A DNA stretch of 64,000 nt, from the NCBI RefSeq assembly GCF_000241345.1, contig NZ_BAED01000061.1, positions 62,001 through 126,000 on the forward strand, written 5' to 3'. Under the pieces are notes generated by a model. It did not search any database and was not told the origin of the DNA. It saw only the letters and a list, made by a program, of their open reading frames with translations. Positions within the stretch are counted from its first letter, which is position 1; each line of letters opens with the position of its first letter. This document shows, piece after piece, positions 42,171 to 50,555 of this stretch. This stretch comes from Gordonia amarae NBRC 15530 (lineage in GTDB: Bacteria; Actinomycetota; Actinomycetes; Mycobacteriales; Mycobacteriaceae). The position numbers and the translations under genes were made by a program.

Positions 42171-43031
42171 ATGACACGCACACTGTCCGACCGCACTGAC
42201 GAGAAGGCCGACCACCCGGTCGACGAGGCCGACGCCGACACCGTCACCAGTGCTGACGAATCCGGCACAACAGAGTCCGGGGCAGAAGAATCGGCGGCAG
42301 CGGAATCCGTCGCCGAGGACAGCGCCGCCGACTCCCGGGCCACTGCGGACGACGACCACTACCCGGCCGATGCCGACGACGCAGAGTCCGCCGGGACGTC
42401 GACGGACAAGTCCCCGAAGACCAAGGCCCCGAAGACCGAAACCCCGAAGACCAAGACCAACGACGAGGACGACGCCAAGCCGGCAACGGAGAAGGCCGAG
42501 AAGAAGTCCGGCCCGTCCGTTCTGTCCCGGCTGCGCACCACGCTGGGCAGCGCGCGGTCCCGCCGGATCGGCGTGATCGTCCTGGCTCTCCTGGCCGTCG
42601 CCGGCGTCGCGGGCACCGCGTGGTTCGGCACCCAGTGGCGTTCAGCGGAGAACACCGACAAGGCCGCCGACGCAGCGGTCGTGGCCGCACGCCAGTTCAC
42701 CACCACCCTCACCAGCGTCAGCGCCAACTCCCTCGACAAGGACTTCAACGCGGTGCTGGCCGGTTCGGCGGGCGAGTTCCACCAGATGTACGCCAAGTCC
42801 AGCGATCAGCTGCGGCAACTCCTCATCGACAACAAGGCCCAGGCCAAGGGCACCGTCCTCGCCTCGGGCGTGGTGTCGGCGTCCACCGACAAGGTGGTGG
42901 TCGTGATGTTCGTCGACCAGACCGTCCAGAACGTCTCCAACACCCAGCCCCGCATCGACCGCAGCCGCATCCGCGTCACGATGACCAAACACGACGGCCG
43001 CTGGCTCGCGGAGAAGGTCGAACTGCCCTGA
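42171..43031 (+). CDS. Mce-associated membrane protein (Mam)
   Basis: A 286-residue protein. The first 110 residues are acidic and disordered (Asp/Glu/Ala/Ser, then Lys-Thr-Pro repeats). One membrane helix lies at about 133-152. An extracytoplasmic NTF2/VirB8-like domain follows (160-286), with VVVVMFVDQTVQNVSNTQ and a closing WLAEKVELP. Mam proteins stabilise Mce complexes. A GGAGA site precedes the ATG. It is the last gene of the P450-SDR-mce operon. Confidence 0.85.
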   Translation: MTRTLSDRTDEKADHPVDEADADTVTSADESGTTESGAEESAAAESVAEDSAADSRATADDDHYPADADDAESAGTSTDKSPKTKAPKTETPKTKTNDEDDAKPATEKAEKKSGPSVLSRLRTTLGSARSRRIGVIVLALLAVAGVAGTAWFGTQWRSAENTDKAADAAVVAARQFTTTLTSVSANSLDKDFNAVLAGSAGEFHQMYAKSSDQLRQLLIDNKAQAKGTVLASGVVSASTDKVVVVMFVDQTVQNVSNTQPRIDRSRIRVTMTKHDGRWLAEKVELP

Positions 43032-43110
43032 GTCCCGCTAACGTCTGCGCGCAGCCTTGCCACTGAGTTTGAATAGGTCGGTACTGAGCGCCGGCAAGCA
43101 GAGGTGGGTT

Positions 43111-43710
43111 GTGGCGGAAGAGCGGCTGACGAGGGAAGCCAAGCGGCTGCAGACACGCGAGAAACTGCTGACCGCGGCGACCGCCGAGTTCGGCCGGGTG
43201 GGCATGGCCGATGCCGACATCGCCACCATCGTCTCCGAGGCGGGTGTCGCCCATTCCACCTTCTTCTTCCACTTCCCCACCAAGGAGCATGTGCTGCTCG
43301 AACTCGAGGCCCGCGAGGAACGGCTGATGGCCGACAGGATGGACGAGTTCCTGGCCACCTCGCCCGGTCTGGGCGCGGCCCTGCACAAGGCCGTCGACCT
43401 GCTCGCCGAGCTCGAGTCCACGCTGGGGCGCCCCCTGTTCCGGGACTTCCTGGCGTCGCATTTCTCCACCACCCGGCCCATCGCCGAGGAGGGTCTCGAC
43501 CACCCGCTGGTCCTGTCGCTGGTGGCGCTGTTCGATGACGCCATTGCCGGCGGCGGGGTCGACCCGGACCTCGACTCGATGAACTCCGCGATCTTCTTCC
43601 TACTGGGCCTGTACGCACTGCTCGTCACCATCGGTGAGGGCCCGGGCCGCGGAGCCATGCTCGACGACTACGTCGCCCGCACCCTGCGCAGCCTCCGGCC
43701 CGCCTCCTGA
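43111..43710 (+). CDS. TetR-family transcriptional regulator
   Basis: A 199-residue TetR from GTG 43111 (AGAGG upstream; an in-frame TTG at 43057 is less likely). The HTH is at about 36-56 (IVSEAGVAHSTFFFHFPTKE). It is on the same strand between the mce operon and the acyl-CoA ligase. It lies nearest to operator-like sites B (43759) and C (45364), so it is the most natural candidate for binding the GAGAAY-N3-RTTCTC family. That assignment is inference. Confidence 0.8.
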   Translation: MAEERLTREAKRLQTREKLLTAATAEFGRVGMADADIATIVSEAGVAHSTFFFHFPTKEHVLLELEAREERLMADRMDEFLATSPGLGAALHKAVDLLAELESTLGRPLFRDFLASHFSTTRPIAEEGLDHPLVLSLVALFDDAIAGGGVDPDLDSMNSAIFFLLGLYALLVTIGEGPGRGAMLDDYVARTLRSLRPAS

Positions 43711-43758
43711 CGAAACCCCGCCACCCCACATCTCCCGAACAGGTTGCTCTCTGTCTGC

Positions 43759-43773
43759 GAGATTGGCATTCTC
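43759..43773 (+). promoter_or_regulatory. Operator-like site B (GAGATT-GGC-ATTCTC)
   Basis: GAGATTGGCATTCTC fits the local 15-bp pattern with one arm mismatch, 53 bases before the acyl-CoA ligase ATG. A further half-site GAGAAC follows at 43780, making TTCTCAT-AG-ATGAGAA (43769-43784), a second overlapping palindrome. Confidence 0.6.
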
Positions 43774-43826
43774 ATAGATGAGAACGTCCGTCACTGCCGA
43801 CTCAGCAGCCCTGAGGAGATGTCCAC

Positions 43827-45365
43827 ATGCGACCGATTCCCGCCGACCTCACCGAGAAATACCTGGCCAACGGGTGGTGGACCGATGAAACCATCGGAGA
43901 CCTCCTGAGCAAGGGCCTGTCCGCCGCCCCCGACACCGAGTTCAACGTCCACTCGCGCCTGCGTCCCTGGCGGGGCACCTTCGCCGACGTCGAGAACGTG
44001 GCACGCAGGCTCGCGTCCGGCCTGGCCAAGCGCGGCGTGCGGCCCGGAGACGTGATCGCCTTCCAGTTGCCCAACTGGATGGAGGCCGCGGCGACGTTCT
44101 GGGCGTCGGCGTTCCTGGGTGCCACCGTGGTGCCTATCGTCCACTTCTACGGCCCCAAGGAGGTGTCATTCATCCTCGGCGAGGTCGAGCCGAAAGTGTT
44201 CATCTTCCCGGAGTCGTTCGGCAGCCTCACCTACGATCCGGCGATCGCCGCCGACGTCCCCATCACCGGCATCATCGACCGCACCTTCACCGACCTGCTC
44301 GACGACGAGCCACTGCCCGGCGTCGCCCGGGTCGACCCGGCCTCGGTCACCCTCATCGCGTTCACCTCGGGCACCACCAGCAACCCCAAAGGTGTTTTGC
44401 ACAGCCACTATTCGCTCGGGCACGAGACCCGGCAGCTGGCCGCGATGTATCCCGAGGACCGCGGTCTGCAGCTCACGGCGGCGCCGGTCGGACACTTCAT
44501 CGGCATGATCAACGCGTTCACCATCCCGGTCATGGACGCCACCGCGATCAACCTCGCCGACACCTGGGACCCCGGCCAGGCCCTGGCGCTGATGTTCAGC
44601 GACGACCTCACCATCGGCGGCGGTGCCACCTACTACGTCACCAGTCTGCTCGATCACCCCGACTTCACCCCCGAACATCTGCCGCACATGAAGTACGCGG
44701 GCCTCGGCGGATCGTCGGTGCCGGCCGCGATCACCCGCAGACTCACAAACCTGGGCATCACGGTGTTCCGCTCGTACGGCAGCACCGAACACCCGTCGAT
44801 CACCGGCTGTCACCCGAGTGAACCGCTGGACAAGCGCGCCTACACCGACGGCCGCCCGCTCGCCGGTGTCGAGATCATGTTCGGCGAGGACGGCGAGATC
44901 CTGTCCCGCGGACCGGATCTGTGCGTCGGCTACACCGACCCCGAACTCACCGCCCGCGCCTTCGACGCCGACGGCTGGTACCACACCGGTGACATCGGCG
45001 TCCTCGACGAGGACGGCTACCTCACCATCACCGACCGCAAGTCCGACATCATCATCCGCGGCGGCGAGAACATCAGCGCCCTCGAAGTCGAGGAAACGCT
45101 ACTGACCATGCCGGCGGTGGCCGAGGCGGCGGCGGTGGCCGCCCCCGACGCCCGCCTCGGCGAGCATGTGGCCGCCGTCCTGCGCCTGCGGCCGGGTTTC
45201 GATATGCCCACCATCGATGAGGTGCAGCAACACTTCGCCAGCAAGGGCCTGGCCAAGCAGAAGTGGCCGGAAGAACTGCGCCGCGTCGACGAACTGCCGC
45301 GCACCGCGAGCGGCAAGGTCCAGAAGTTCATCGTCCGTAAGGACATTGCGACATCCCATTTATGA
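43827..45365 (+). CDS. Acyl-CoA ligase (ANL superfamily)
   Basis: A 512-residue adenylating enzyme. The phosphate loop is FTSGTTSNPKG near residue 179, A5 is YGSTEHPS near 317, A7 is GWYHTGDIG near 383, and the catalytic Lys is in PRTASGKVQKF near 498. It converts a carboxylic acid to its CoA thioester with ATP, the entry step for beta-oxidation-type breakdown. GAGGAGA precedes the ATG. The stop codon is overlapped by operator C of the next gene. Confidence 0.92.
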   Translation: MRPIPADLTEKYLANGWWTDETIGDLLSKGLSAAPDTEFNVHSRLRPWRGTFADVENVARRLASGLAKRGVRPGDVIAFQLPNWMEAAATFWASAFLGATVVPIVHFYGPKEVSFILGEVEPKVFIFPESFGSLTYDPAIAADVPITGIIDRTFTDLLDDEPLPGVARVDPASVTLIAFTSGTTSNPKGVLHSHYSLGHETRQLAAMYPEDRGLQLTAAPVGHFIGMINAFTIPVMDATAINLADTWDPGQALALMFSDDLTIGGGATYYVTSLLDHPDFTPEHLPHMKYAGLGGSSVPAAITRRLTNLGITVFRSYGSTEHPSITGCHPSEPLDKRAYTDGRPLAGVEIMFGEDGEILSRGPDLCVGYTDPELTARAFDADGWYHTGDIGVLDEDGYLTITDRKSDIIIRGGENISALEVEETLLTMPAVAEAAAVAAPDARLGEHVAAVLRLRPGFDMPTIDEVQQHFASKGLAKQKWPEELRRVDELPRTASGKVQKFIVRKDIATSHL

Positions 45366-45378
45366 GAATATGATTCTC
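45364..45378 (+). promoter_or_regulatory. Operator-like site C (perfect palindrome GAGAAT-ATG-ATTCTC)
   Basis: GAGAATATGATTCTC is a perfect 6-bp inverted repeat with a 3-base spacer. It begins inside the ligase stop codon and ends 22 bases before the amidohydrolase ATG. It is the best copy of the five-site family. Confidence 0.7.
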
Positions 45379-45400
45379 GTAGAGAGCAAAGGAGAGTTTC

Positions 45401-46582
45401 ATGCCCGTCAAGGAGCTGCCGTACCCGCTGTTCGATGCGGATAACCACCTGTACGAGACACCGGAGGCGCTGACCAAGTTCCTCCCCGATCGCTACAAGA
45501 ACGCGATCCAGTACGTTCAGGTCAACGGCCGGACCAAGATCGCCGTCCGCGGCCAGATCAGCGACTACATCCCCAACCCCACCTTCGACGTCGTCGCCCG
45601 GCCGGGGTCGATGGAGGACTACTTCAAGAACGGCAACCCCGAAGGCAAGTCCAAGCGGGAGATCTTCGGCGAGTCGATGAAGGCCATCCCGGCATTCCGC
45701 GAGCCCAAGGCCCGACTGGAGCTGATGGATGAACTCGGCGTCGACCGTTCGCTGATGTTCCCCACCCTGGCCAGCCTCGTCGAGGAGCGCATGCGCGACG
45801 AGCCGGAGACGATTCACGCGGTCATCCACGCCCTGAACGAATGGCTGTACGAGACCTGGGGATTCAACTACGAGGACCGCATCTTCACCGTCCCGGTGAT
45901 CAGCCTGCCGATCCTCGACAAGGCTCTCGAAGAGCTCGAATGGTGCGTCGAGCGCGGCGCCAAGTCGATCCTGGTGCGCCCCGCGCCGGTGCCCGGTTTC
46001 CGCGGTCCGCGTTCGTTCGCGCTGCCCGAGTTCGATCCGTTCTGGAAGCGGGTCACCGAACTCGACATCCTCGTCTCTCAGCACTCCTCCGACAGCGGTT
46101 ACGCCCGCTTCGATTCGGAGTGGGAAGGTTCGGACGGTGAGATGCTGCCGTTCCAGACCAACGCCTTCCGCATGGTCAACGAGTGGCGTCCGGTGCAGGA
46201 CACGGTGTCCTCGTGGGTGTGCCACGGTGCGCTGTTCCGCCACCCCGACCTCAAGATCGCCGTCATCGAGAGCGGTGCGAGCTGGCTCAAGCCGCTGATG
46301 GAGATGCTCGCCGACACCTACAAGAAGGCCCCCGAGGGCTTCGGCATGAACGATCCGCTCGAGGCGATCCGCCGCTGCATCTCGGTCAGCCCCTTCTACG
46401 AGGAGGGTGTCACCGACCTCATCGACCTGATCGGTGTCGACCGCGTGCTGTTCGGCTCGGACTACCCGCATCCCGAGGGCCTGGCCCAGCCGACCCATTT
46501 CGCCGACATGCTCGGCCATCTCTCCGAGGAGGATCAGGCAAAGATCATGGGCGGCAACCTCGCCCGTCTCCTCAACCTCTGA
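45401..46582 (+). CDS. Amidohydrolase-family (ACMSD-like) metal-dependent hydrolase/decarboxylase
   Basis: A 393-residue TIM-barrel protein. The N-terminal FDADNHLYE is the D-x-N-x-H version of the metal motif. The later SQHSSDS and the terminal LFGSDYPHPEG supply the remaining His/Asp ligands. Homologues decarboxylate or hydrate unsaturated CoA or acid intermediates, and the exact reaction is unclear. GGAGAG precedes the ATG. Its own operator-like site allows expression separate from the ligase. Confidence 0.85.
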   Translation: MPVKELPYPLFDADNHLYETPEALTKFLPDRYKNAIQYVQVNGRTKIAVRGQISDYIPNPTFDVVARPGSMEDYFKNGNPEGKSKREIFGESMKAIPAFREPKARLELMDELGVDRSLMFPTLASLVEERMRDEPETIHAVIHALNEWLYETWGFNYEDRIFTVPVISLPILDKALEELEWCVERGAKSILVRPAPVPGFRGPRSFALPEFDPFWKRVTELDILVSQHSSDSGYARFDSEWEGSDGEMLPFQTNAFRMVNEWRPVQDTVSSWVCHGALFRHPDLKIAVIESGASWLKPLMEMLADTYKKAPEGFGMNDPLEAIRRCISVSPFYEEGVTDLIDLIGVDRVLFGSDYPHPEGLAQPTHFADMLGHLSEEDQAKIMGGNLARLLNL

Positions 46583-46596
46583 CCTGTTTCACGACG

Positions 46597-46628
46597 ATGT
46601 CCGTAACCACGAAAGTGGTTGCGGACAT
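46597..46628. terminator. Terminator hairpin after the amidohydrolase gene
   Basis: ATGTCCGTAACCAC-GAAA-GTGGTTGCGGACAT pairs over 14 bp with one G-T position and a GAAA loop. It starts 14 bases after the stop. A sister hairpin lies at 46774-46806. Confidence 0.65.
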
Positions 46629-46641
46629 TGTCATCTCACCG

Positions 46642-46761
46642 GGTTTCGAGGCTCATCGCCTAGCGGCTCTTCGCACCTCAACCAACGACGAAACACCACC
46701 GACCGAACCACTTCCTCGCCGGTTGAGGTGCGAGGAGCGCAAGCGACGAGCCTCGAAACCC
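46642..46761. repeat. Dispersed repeat R1, inverted pair
   Basis: GGTTTCGAGGCTC... (46642-46683) and its inverted partner GGTTGAGGTGCGAGGAGCGC... (46721-46761) face each other across 37 bases. They are flanked by the two hairpins at 46597 and 46774, making a composite palindrome of about 210 bp between convergent genes. Confidence 0.8.
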
Positions 46762-46773
46762 CGTAAGACGACG

Positions 46774-46806
46774 ATGTCCGCAACCACAGAACATGGTTGC
46801 GGACAT
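46774..46806. terminator. Terminator hairpin after the CoA-transferase gene
   Basis: ATGTCCGCAACCA pairs with TGGTTGCGGACAT over 13 bp. It ends 19 bases from the stop of the leftward CoA-transferase gene. It is nearly the same as the hairpin at 46597. Confidence 0.65.
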
Positions 46807-46825
46807 AGCCTTTCGTGGAGAATGT

Positions 46826-48031
46826 CTACGTCACAGCGCCGGCGACCTTGAACTCGACGATGCGGTCCCAGTCGAAACCCAGCTCCTCCAGGATCGCGTC
46901 GGTGTGTTCGGCGAACCCGGGCGCGGCGGCCGCCTCGTTCTTGGTGACGTCGAATTGCACCGGGCTGGACACCAATTCGATGTCCCCGACCTCGATGATG
47001 TAGTCGTTGGCGCGCACCTGATCATCGGCACCGACCTGCAGCGAGTCCTGCACCGGCGCCCACGGACCCGACAGCGTCGCGAACCGTTTGGTCCACTCGG
47101 CCAGCGTCCGCGAACCGATCACCTCCCGCAGGATCTCCACCGCCTCCGCGGTGTTCTCCATGATCGACGCGTTGTCGGCGAACCGCGGATCGTCGGCCAG
47201 GTCGGGCCGCTCGATGTGTTCACACACGTCCCGCCAGAACTTGCCCGGCTGCAGCATCACCAGCGACAGGAACCGGTCGTCGGACGTCTTGTACAGCCCC
47301 GACAGCGGATTGCGCACGGCCGCATGCTCGCCCGGCTTCGGAGCCACCAATGGTTTGTCACAGTGCAGCGACAGACCGATCTGGTGACCCATCGACCACA
47401 ACCCACTGCCCAGCAACGACACGTCCACGACCGACCCCTCACCGGTGCGTTCGCGTCGTACCAGCGCGGCGGCGATGCCCCCGGCCAGGTTGGTGCCGGA
47501 AATGGTGTCACCGAACGCCGGGCCCGGAGGCGCGACGATGCCGGGCGAATCCGGGGGCGTCATCGACGCCGCGATCCCGCCCCGCGACCAGAACGCGGTC
47601 ATGTCGTACCCGCCGCGATCGGATTCGACGCCACGCGGGCCGAGCGCACTGCCGCGCGCGTACACGATGTCGGGTTTGATCGCCTTGATGTCATCGACAT
47701 CGATCCCGAACTTGCCGCGCGGTCCAGGCAGGAAACTGGTGAGGAACACGTCGGCGGTCTTGACCAGGGCGTACAGCACCTCCCGGCCCTCCGGCTTGGA
47801 CATGTCCAGGCCGATGCTGCGCTTGCCCCGATTGGCGTGTTCCACATTTGGATTGGGATCGCCCTCGACCTTGAACGTGCCGGTCTGACGCAGCCCGCGC
47901 TGCGGGTCACCGGTGACGGCGTGCTCCACCTTGATGACCTCGGCGCCCCATTCAGCCAGCACCGCGCCCGCCGACGGGACGAACCCATACATCGCGACCT
48001 CGAGAATCCGGAACCCTGCAAGAGGCTTCAT
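46826..48031 (-). CDS. CaiB/BaiF-family (class III) CoA-transferase
   Basis: A 401-residue CoA-transferase. ILEVAMYGFVPSAGAVLAEWG opens the family fold. GGYDMTAFWSRGG near residue 140 carries the catalytic Asp that forms the acyl anhydride. RNPLSGLYKTSDDRFL is the late family motif. It moves CoA between acids without ATP, complementing the ligase. It follows the aldehyde dehydrogenase by 9 bp and is co-transcribed with it under operator-like site D. Confidence 0.9.
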   Translation of the reverse strand: MKPLAGFRILEVAMYGFVPSAGAVLAEWGAEVIKVEHAVTGDPQRGLRQTGTFKVEGDPNPNVEHANRGKRSIGLDMSKPEGREVLYALVKTADVFLTSFLPGPRGKFGIDVDDIKAIKPDIVYARGSALGPRGVESDRGGYDMTAFWSRGGIAASMTPPDSPGIVAPPGPAFGDTISGTNLAGGIAAALVRRERTGEGSVVDVSLLGSGLWSMGHQIGLSLHCDKPLVAPKPGEHAAVRNPLSGLYKTSDDRFLSLVMLQPGKFWRDVCEHIERPDLADDPRFADNASIMENTAEAVEILREVIGSRTLAEWTKRFATLSGPWAPVQDSLQVGADDQVRANDYIIEVGDIELVSSPVQFDVTKNEAAAAPGFAEHTDAILEELGFDWDRIVEFKVAGAVT

Positions 48032-48040
48032 GATCGCGCC

Positions 48041-49546
48041 CTACCCTTTCACCGTCGCGGCGTACGCCTTGAGCTCCAGGAACTCCTCAAGCCCCGCAAC
48101 CCCCATCTCGCGGCCGATACCGGATTGCTTGTAGCCACCGAACGGCACGTCGGGGGTGAAGTAGTTGCCGCCGTTGATGCTGAACGTTCCTGTGCGGATG
48201 CGTTTTCCGATGCCGTGCGCGCGGTCGTCGTCGGCCGACAGCACGCCGCCGGACAGACCGTACTTCGAGTTGTTGGCGATGCGTACGGCGTCGTCATCGT
48301 CGTCGTAGGGAATCATCACCAGCACCGGCCCGAACACCTCCTCCTGCGCGATCTCGCTGTCGGGGTCGACATCCGCCAGCAGGGTTGCGCTGTAGAAGAA
48401 TCCGGGCTCGATCTTGGTGCCGCCGCACACGAGGCGGGCACCGTCGGCGACGGCGCGCTGCACCATGCCGTCGACCTTGTCGCGCTGCTTCTCGCTGATC
48501 AGCGGTCCCATATAGGTTTTCGCGTCACCCGGATCACCGACGGCCACGTGGCCGAGCATGCCCGCGACCATCTCGGCGAGCTGGTCGTGCAGGGCGCGCG
48601 GCACCAGCAGCCGGGTGGTGAGGGCACAGCCCTGTCCGGCGTGCGTGCAGATGGTGAACGCGCCGAACATCGCGGCCTGCTGCAGGTCCGCATCGTCGAG
48701 GACGATCAGCGCCGACTTGCCGCCGAGTTCGAGGAACACCCGCTTGAGGGATTCGCTGGCGGCGGCCATGATCTGCTTGCCCACCGGCGTGGAACCGGTG
48801 AAGGTGACCACGTCGACGTCGGGGTGGGTGGTGAGCAGCTTGCCCACCTCCACCGACTGGCCGGCGATGATGTTGACGACGCCCGCGGGGATGTCGGTGT
48901 GCTCGGCGATCAGCTCGCCGAGCGCGAGGGTGATCAGCGGGGTGTCGGGGGCCGCCTTGAGCACGACGGTGCAGCCCGCGGCCAGCGCCGGGGCCAGCTT
49001 GGCCAGGGCGAGCTGGTTGGGATAGTTGTAGGCGATGATGGCCGAGACCACTCCTGCCGCTTCTTTTTCCACCCAGCGCTTGTTCTCCTGGCCGCGCACC
49101 TCGATGCTGGACAGTTCCTCGGTGAAGGCGTATCCGTCGAGCAGCCCGGTATAGTATTCGACGATCCCGATGGGTGCGTCGAGCTGATTGCCGTAGGTCA
49201 GGGTCCGGGTGGCGCCCACCTCGGCGATGGTCAACTCACGCAGGTCGTCGGCGTGTTCGCGCAACACCGCGGCCAGCTGCGTCAGACACCGCTTGCGCAG
49301 TTCGACGTCGGTCGACCAGCCGCTGTTGTCGAATGCCTCGCGCGCGGCCGCGATCGCCCGCTCGGCCTCATCGATGCCGGCGTCGGGGGCTGTCCCGAGC
49401 ACCGCACCCGTGGCCGGGTTGATCGACTCGTAGCTGCTGCTCGCATCCACCAGCTCACCGCCGATCAGCAACCGCTTGCGCAGGCCGGAACCCGCCGGGT
49501 TGCCGGCGTCACGTTCGATGGTCTCTTGGCTCACCACAGACTCCAT
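48041..49546 (-). CDS. NAD(P)-dependent aldehyde dehydrogenase
   Basis: A 501-residue ALDH. TFTGSTPVGKQIM near residue 250 binds cofactor, LELGGKSA near 272 carries the general base Glu, GQGCALTTRLL near 305 the catalytic Cys, and EEVFGPVL near 400 the terminal motif. It oxidises an aldehyde to an acid, which the ligase or CoA-transferase could then activate. The ATG at 49546 has no ribosome site and lies 2 bases from operator D. The GTG at 49534, preceded by GGAG, may be the true start. Confidence 0.92.
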   Translation of the reverse strand: MESVVSQETIERDAGNPAGSGLRKRLLIGGELVDASSSYESINPATGAVLGTAPDAGIDEAERAIAAAREAFDNSGWSTDVELRKRCLTQLAAVLREHADDLRELTIAEVGATRTLTYGNQLDAPIGIVEYYTGLLDGYAFTEELSSIEVRGQENKRWVEKEAAGVVSAIIAYNYPNQLALAKLAPALAAGCTVVLKAAPDTPLITLALGELIAEHTDIPAGVVNIIAGQSVEVGKLLTTHPDVDVVTFTGSTPVGKQIMAAASESLKRVFLELGGKSALIVLDDADLQQAAMFGAFTICTHAGQGCALTTRLLVPRALHDQLAEMVAGMLGHVAVGDPGDAKTYMGPLISEKQRDKVDGMVQRAVADGARLVCGGTKIEPGFFYSATLLADVDPDSEIAQEEVFGPVLVMIPYDDDDDAVRIANNSKYGLSGGVLSADDDRAHGIGKRIRTGTFSINGGNYFTPDVPFGGYKQSGIGREMGVAGLEEFLELKAYAATVKG

Positions 49547-49548
49547 TC

Positions 49549-49563
49549 GGAAATATCATTCTC
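49549..49563 (-). promoter_or_regulatory. Operator-like site D (GAGAAT-GAT-ATTTCC)
   Basis: Minus-strand GAGAATGATATTTCC has the same two-base arm deviation as site A (ending TTTCC). It abuts the annotated ALDH start. Confidence 0.55.
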
Positions 49564-49711
49564 ACTTGTGGCATACGGCACATCCATAGCTTCGCACTGT
49601 ATCAGCCCGCAGCGGACGGCAACAGCGGCTCGCAAGATCGACAAATTCGGACATTTCGAGCAGGGCGAACGAACCGAATCGGCTGAAACCGGTTGCCGAC
49701 TCGCATCTTGC

Positions 49712-49726
49712 GAGAGTACGGTTCTC
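49712..49726 (+). promoter_or_regulatory. Operator-like site E (GAGAGT-ACG-GTTCTC)
   Basis: GAGAGTACGGTTCTC fits the family with one arm mismatch. It lies 22 bases before the dioxygenase GTG. Sites D and E serve divergent units and are 148 bases apart. Confidence 0.6.
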
Positions 49727-49748
49727 ACTCATAGGAAGGGAGATTCTT

Positions 49749-50555
49749 GTGATCGAAACAACAGCCCTCACGCCTTCGATGGGCGTGCAAGTACACGGGA
49801 TCGACAGCCTCGACGACGACGCTGTCATCGCAGCCTGCCTGGAGGCGCTCAAATGGCGCGGCGTGCTGCTGATCCGCGGACTTGATCTCGACGAGGCCGG
49901 TCAGGTCGCCTTCAGCAAGAAGCTGGGCCCGGTATTGGCTCCCGCGGGCAAGGAGATCTTCACGGTCTCCCTCGATCCGTCCAAGTCGCCGTCGGCCGAA
50001 TACCTCAAAGGCACGTTCCACTGGCACATCGACGACACCACCAACGACATCCCCGCCAAGGCGACGATGCTCGCCTGCAAGCACGCCGCGATGGTGGGTG
50101 GCGGAACCGAATTCGCCAGCACCTACGCCGCCTACGACAACCTGCCCGAGCACGACCGCAAACGGTACGAGGGCCTGCGGGTGGTGCACAGCTTCGAGGC
50201 CTCGCAGCGGCTGGTGAATCCGGATCCCACCGAGGAACAGCTCGCCGCCTGGCGCAGGTTGCCCACGCACGAGACCGCGCTGGTGTGGGACCGCAAGGAC
50301 GGCCGCCGCTCGCTGGTCCTGGGCGCCACCGCCGATCACATCGTCGGAGTCCCCGAGTCCGAGAGCCGCGAGATCCTCGACGAACTGCTCGCCTGGACCA
50401 CCCAGGAACGCTTCTCCTACACCCACGAGTGGCAGCAGGGCGACGTGGTGATCTGGGACAACACCGGAATGCTGCACCGCGCACTGCCTTACGACCCGTC
50501 GTCGGAACGGCTCATGCACCGCACCACCATCGCCGGCAACGAGGCCTGGGGATGA
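49749..50555 (+). CDS. TauD/TfdA-family Fe(II)/2-oxoglutarate dioxygenase
   Basis: A 268-residue dioxygenase. The iron ligands are H93-x-D95 in FHWHIDD and the distal His in NTGMLHRALPYD near 240. The 2-oxoglutarate-binding Arg is in LMHRTTI near 260. Members hydroxylate substrates, often leading to C-N, C-S or C-O cleavage, with succinate and CO2 as co-products. An AGGAAGGGAG site precedes the GTG. It leads an operon of SDR, SDR, ferredoxin and P450. Confidence 0.88.
   Translation: MIETTALTPSMGVQVHGIDSLDDDAVIAACLEALKWRGVLLIRGLDLDEAGQVAFSKKLGPVLAPAGKEIFTVSLDPSKSPSAEYLKGTFHWHIDDTTNDIPAKATMLACKHAAMVGGGTEFASTYAAYDNLPEHDRKRYEGLRVVHSFEASQRLVNPDPTEEQLAAWRRLPTHETALVWDRKDGRRSLVLGATADHIVGVPESESREILDELLAWTTQERFSYTHEWQQGDVVIWDNTGMLHRALPYDPSSERLMHRTTIAGNEAWG

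Noticed and set aside
46793-49885. A 1030-codon open frame on the plus strand across three genes
   Set aside because: It is antisense to CoA-transferase and ALDH, both with full motifs. It shows Arg/His/Gln-rich shadow composition typical of GC-rich antisense frames.
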